Of a stretch of DNA of 5,942 bases, positions 4,596 through 5,942 are shown piece after piece. The stretch is from Chloroflexota bacterium (GTDB lineage: Bacteria; Chloroflexota; Chloroflexia; Thermomicrobiales; UBA6265), in the NCBI GenBank assembly GCA_023424355.1, contig JAFAEA010000220.1, positions 1 to 5,942 of the forward strand. Reading direction: 5' to 3'. Position 1 is the stretch's first letter. Each line of letters opens with the position of its first letter. The notes under the pieces are model-generated. The model worked only from the letters and a program-made list of their open reading frames with translations. It was not told the DNA's origin and made no database searches. The position numbers were made by a program, and so were the translations under genes.

Positions 4596-5942
4596 TCTGG
4601 ATCGCAATCTCGCGGGCACGGTCGACGTCGGTCGGCGCGAGGTCGCCTTCGATGACGAGATCGCGTAGATGATCCTTAATCTCGGCGATCCAGCGACCAG
4701 GCGGTCGATCGAACATCGCCATGAGTTCGGTGCCATCAAGCGGGCTCTGAATTTCGTTCAGGGCCTGCTCCTCTTCCAGCCGGGCGATGTGCTGGCGTAA
4801 TTGCTCCACCCGTTCGCGAGCCTGGCGCTGTTTGTGCGCCTTACCGCTGGTAACATCGGCCGCAGCGAGATCGATAAGATCGTGCAGTACAGGTCCAGCT
4901 TCGAGCGCAAGACGGCGAACAGCGGCATCGGTCCAGGTTTTGGCATCGTACACACTTGGGCGCTGATGCAGCTCAACCATGAGCGAAACATTTTGTTCGG
5001 TCTTCTTATCGGCCTTAAGGTTGCGCAGCAGCTTACGCGCATTGCGACCGCCCACCAGTTCGTGACCGAAAAAGTGCACTTCTCCCCGCTCATCCACGGA
5101 GCGTGTGAGCGGTTTGGCGGCATCGTGAAGCAGGGCAGCCCAGCGCACCATTGGGCGATTAACGCTCTGCGCAACCACACGCTTTGTGTGCTCCCACAAG
5201 TCCTTCTCACGCCACGGTCCCTGATGGCTGAATGCTTCCTCGGCCAGAGGCTCGAGCTCTGGCAATGCGATGGTGAAGAGTCCGGTATCCAACAACACCT
5301 GCAGACCATCGCCGGGGTATTCACCAACCAGCAATCGGGTGAGTTCGGCGTAAATGCGCTCCTTGCTAATGAATTTCAGCGTGAAAGCCTGCCGGGACAT
5401 GGCATTGAAGGTATTGGTTTCGATGGTGAACCCAAGTTGGCTCACGAACCTGGCAACGCGCAAAAGCCGTAGCGGATCCTCGCGGAAGCGTTCATCCGGA
5501 TCCCCCACGGCGCGCAGTGTGGCGATCTCGATATCGGCCCGACCGTAATACGGATCGATAATCTCGCCCGTGGCCACGTTAATGGCGATGGCGTTCACCG
5601 TCACATCTCGCCGACCAAGATCCGCCAGAATGTTGTCGCCGAACTGTACCTCGGGATGGCGATCCTCCGGGAGATAGTGCTCGCTGCGGAAGGTGGTGAT
5701 CTCAACCGGCAAGTGCTCATCCTCAACCGGGAGCACGACGCCGATAGTGCCGAATTTCTCGCCGATGTCGTAGATGGACACATCGGGCAGCGATTCCCCG
5801 ATGGCGCGTGTTTCCGGTGGCAGGGCATTGGTGGTGAAATCGAGATCGGCTGGCGGAATACCGAGGAGCAGATCACGCACAGGACCACCTACCAAATAGA
5901 GATCCTTACCGGCATCGGCAAATGCTGCCGCCAAAACCCGCA
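4579..5942 (-). CDS. cca: Class II tRNA nucleotidyltransferase / poly(A) polymerase family (5'-partial)
   Basis: The frame ends with TAA at 4581-4579 and is still open at the right edge; codons upstream of TTG 5934 read R-V-L-A-A-A, so the true start lies outside. The family adds CCA (or part of it) to tRNA 3' ends, or poly(A) to RNA. Counting from TTG 5934 as residue 1: LVGGPVRDLLLG (14-25) with the GG nucleotide-binding motif, DLD (D30, D32) metal-binding aspartates, TFRSEHYLPEDRHPEV (81-96), GRRDVTVNAIA (107-117), and REDPLRLLRVARF (151-163) containing the EDxxR base-selection motif. An HD phosphohydrolase-type domain follows with H249, H270-D271 and H291. A C-terminal part rich in Glu and Arg (about 365-395, coiled-coil-like) ends at residue 451. 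Probably only about 10-20 residues are missing. Whether it is a full CCA-adding enzyme, an A-adding enzyme or a poly(A) polymerase cannot be told from these motifs. Confidence 0.93.
   Translation of the reverse strand, partial: RVLAAAFADAGKDLYLVGGPVRDLLLGIPPADLDFTTNALPPETRAIGESLPDVSIYDIGEKFGTIGVVLPVEDEHLPVEITTFRSEHYLPEDRHPEVQFGDNILADLGRRDVTVNAIAINVATGEIIDPYYGRADIEIATLRAVGDPDERFREDPLRLLRVARFVSQLGFTIETNTFNAMSRQAFTLKFISKERIYAELTRLLVGEYPGDGLQVLLDTGLFTIALPELEPLAEEAFSHQGPWREKDLWEHTKRVVAQSVNRPMVRWAALLHDAAKPLTRSVDERGEVHFFGHELVGGRNARKLLRNLKADKKTEQNVSLMVELHQRPSVYDAKTWTDAAVRRLALEAGPVLHDLIDLAAADVTSGKAHKQRQARERVEQLRQHIARLEEEQALNEIQSPLDGTELMAMFDRPPGRWIAEIKDHLRDLVIEGDLAPTDVDRAREIAIQMMTEG

Noticed and set aside
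4801..5472. 223-codon open frame on the plus strand
   Set aside because: Antisense shadow of the tRNA nucleotidyltransferase HD and C-terminal region.

Overview
The window is ordinary bacterial chromosome of moderate GC, with dense protein genes on both strands and no RNA genes, CRISPR array, transposase or integrase. The protein set (a class I aminotransferase, a SorC/DeoR-like sugar-binding regulator, a small glycerophosphodiester phosphodiesterase, a class II tRNA nucleotidyltransferase with an HD domain, and a secreted protein with an FxLYD-like domain) would suit a Gram-positive-like or Chloroflexota-type bacterium. That placement is a weak inference from protein style, not from a diagnostic marker.

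Layout. Positions 1-1127 (minus strand) hold an aminotransferase that runs off the left edge. A 336-base stretch (1128-1463) precedes it. It holds four stem-loops and a possible 41-codon leader ORF, all readable on the same strand as the aminotransferase. Next (1464-2513, minus) is the SorC-family regulator. Its divergent neighbour, a glycerophosphodiester phosphodiesterase (2695-3423, plus), shares a 181-base intergenic region containing two overlapping perfect palindromes, which are candidate operators. A secreted protein of unknown function follows on the plus strand (3554-4582), interrupted by one in-frame TAG at 4190-4192. The right edge (4579-5942, minus) is a CCA-adding/poly(A) polymerase-family tRNA nucleotidyltransferase whose start lies outside the window.

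The most striking signal is an exact 17-bp direct repeat, TTAGCCTTCGGTCATCA, at 3420-3436 and 4579-4595. The right copy encodes the last four residues and stop of the tRNA nucleotidyltransferase. The left copy supplies the stop codon of the phosphodiesterase and then carries a useless duplicate of the nucleotidyltransferase 3' end. Removing one repeat unit (1159 bp) leaves the two flanking genes convergent, with stop codons overlapping by the four bases TTAG. I infer that the secreted-protein gene was inserted into that junction, duplicating the 17 bp and leaving both neighbours intact. The insert also looks lower in GC than its flanks. No recombinase or terminal inverted repeat is visible, so the mechanism is open.

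How the genes relate: the regulator probably controls itself and perhaps one or both neighbours through the palindromes. The aminotransferase may have its own leader-level control. The phosphodiesterase yields glycerol-3-phosphate. The nucleotidyltransferase is a housekeeping tRNA gene that seems to have served as the insertion landmark.
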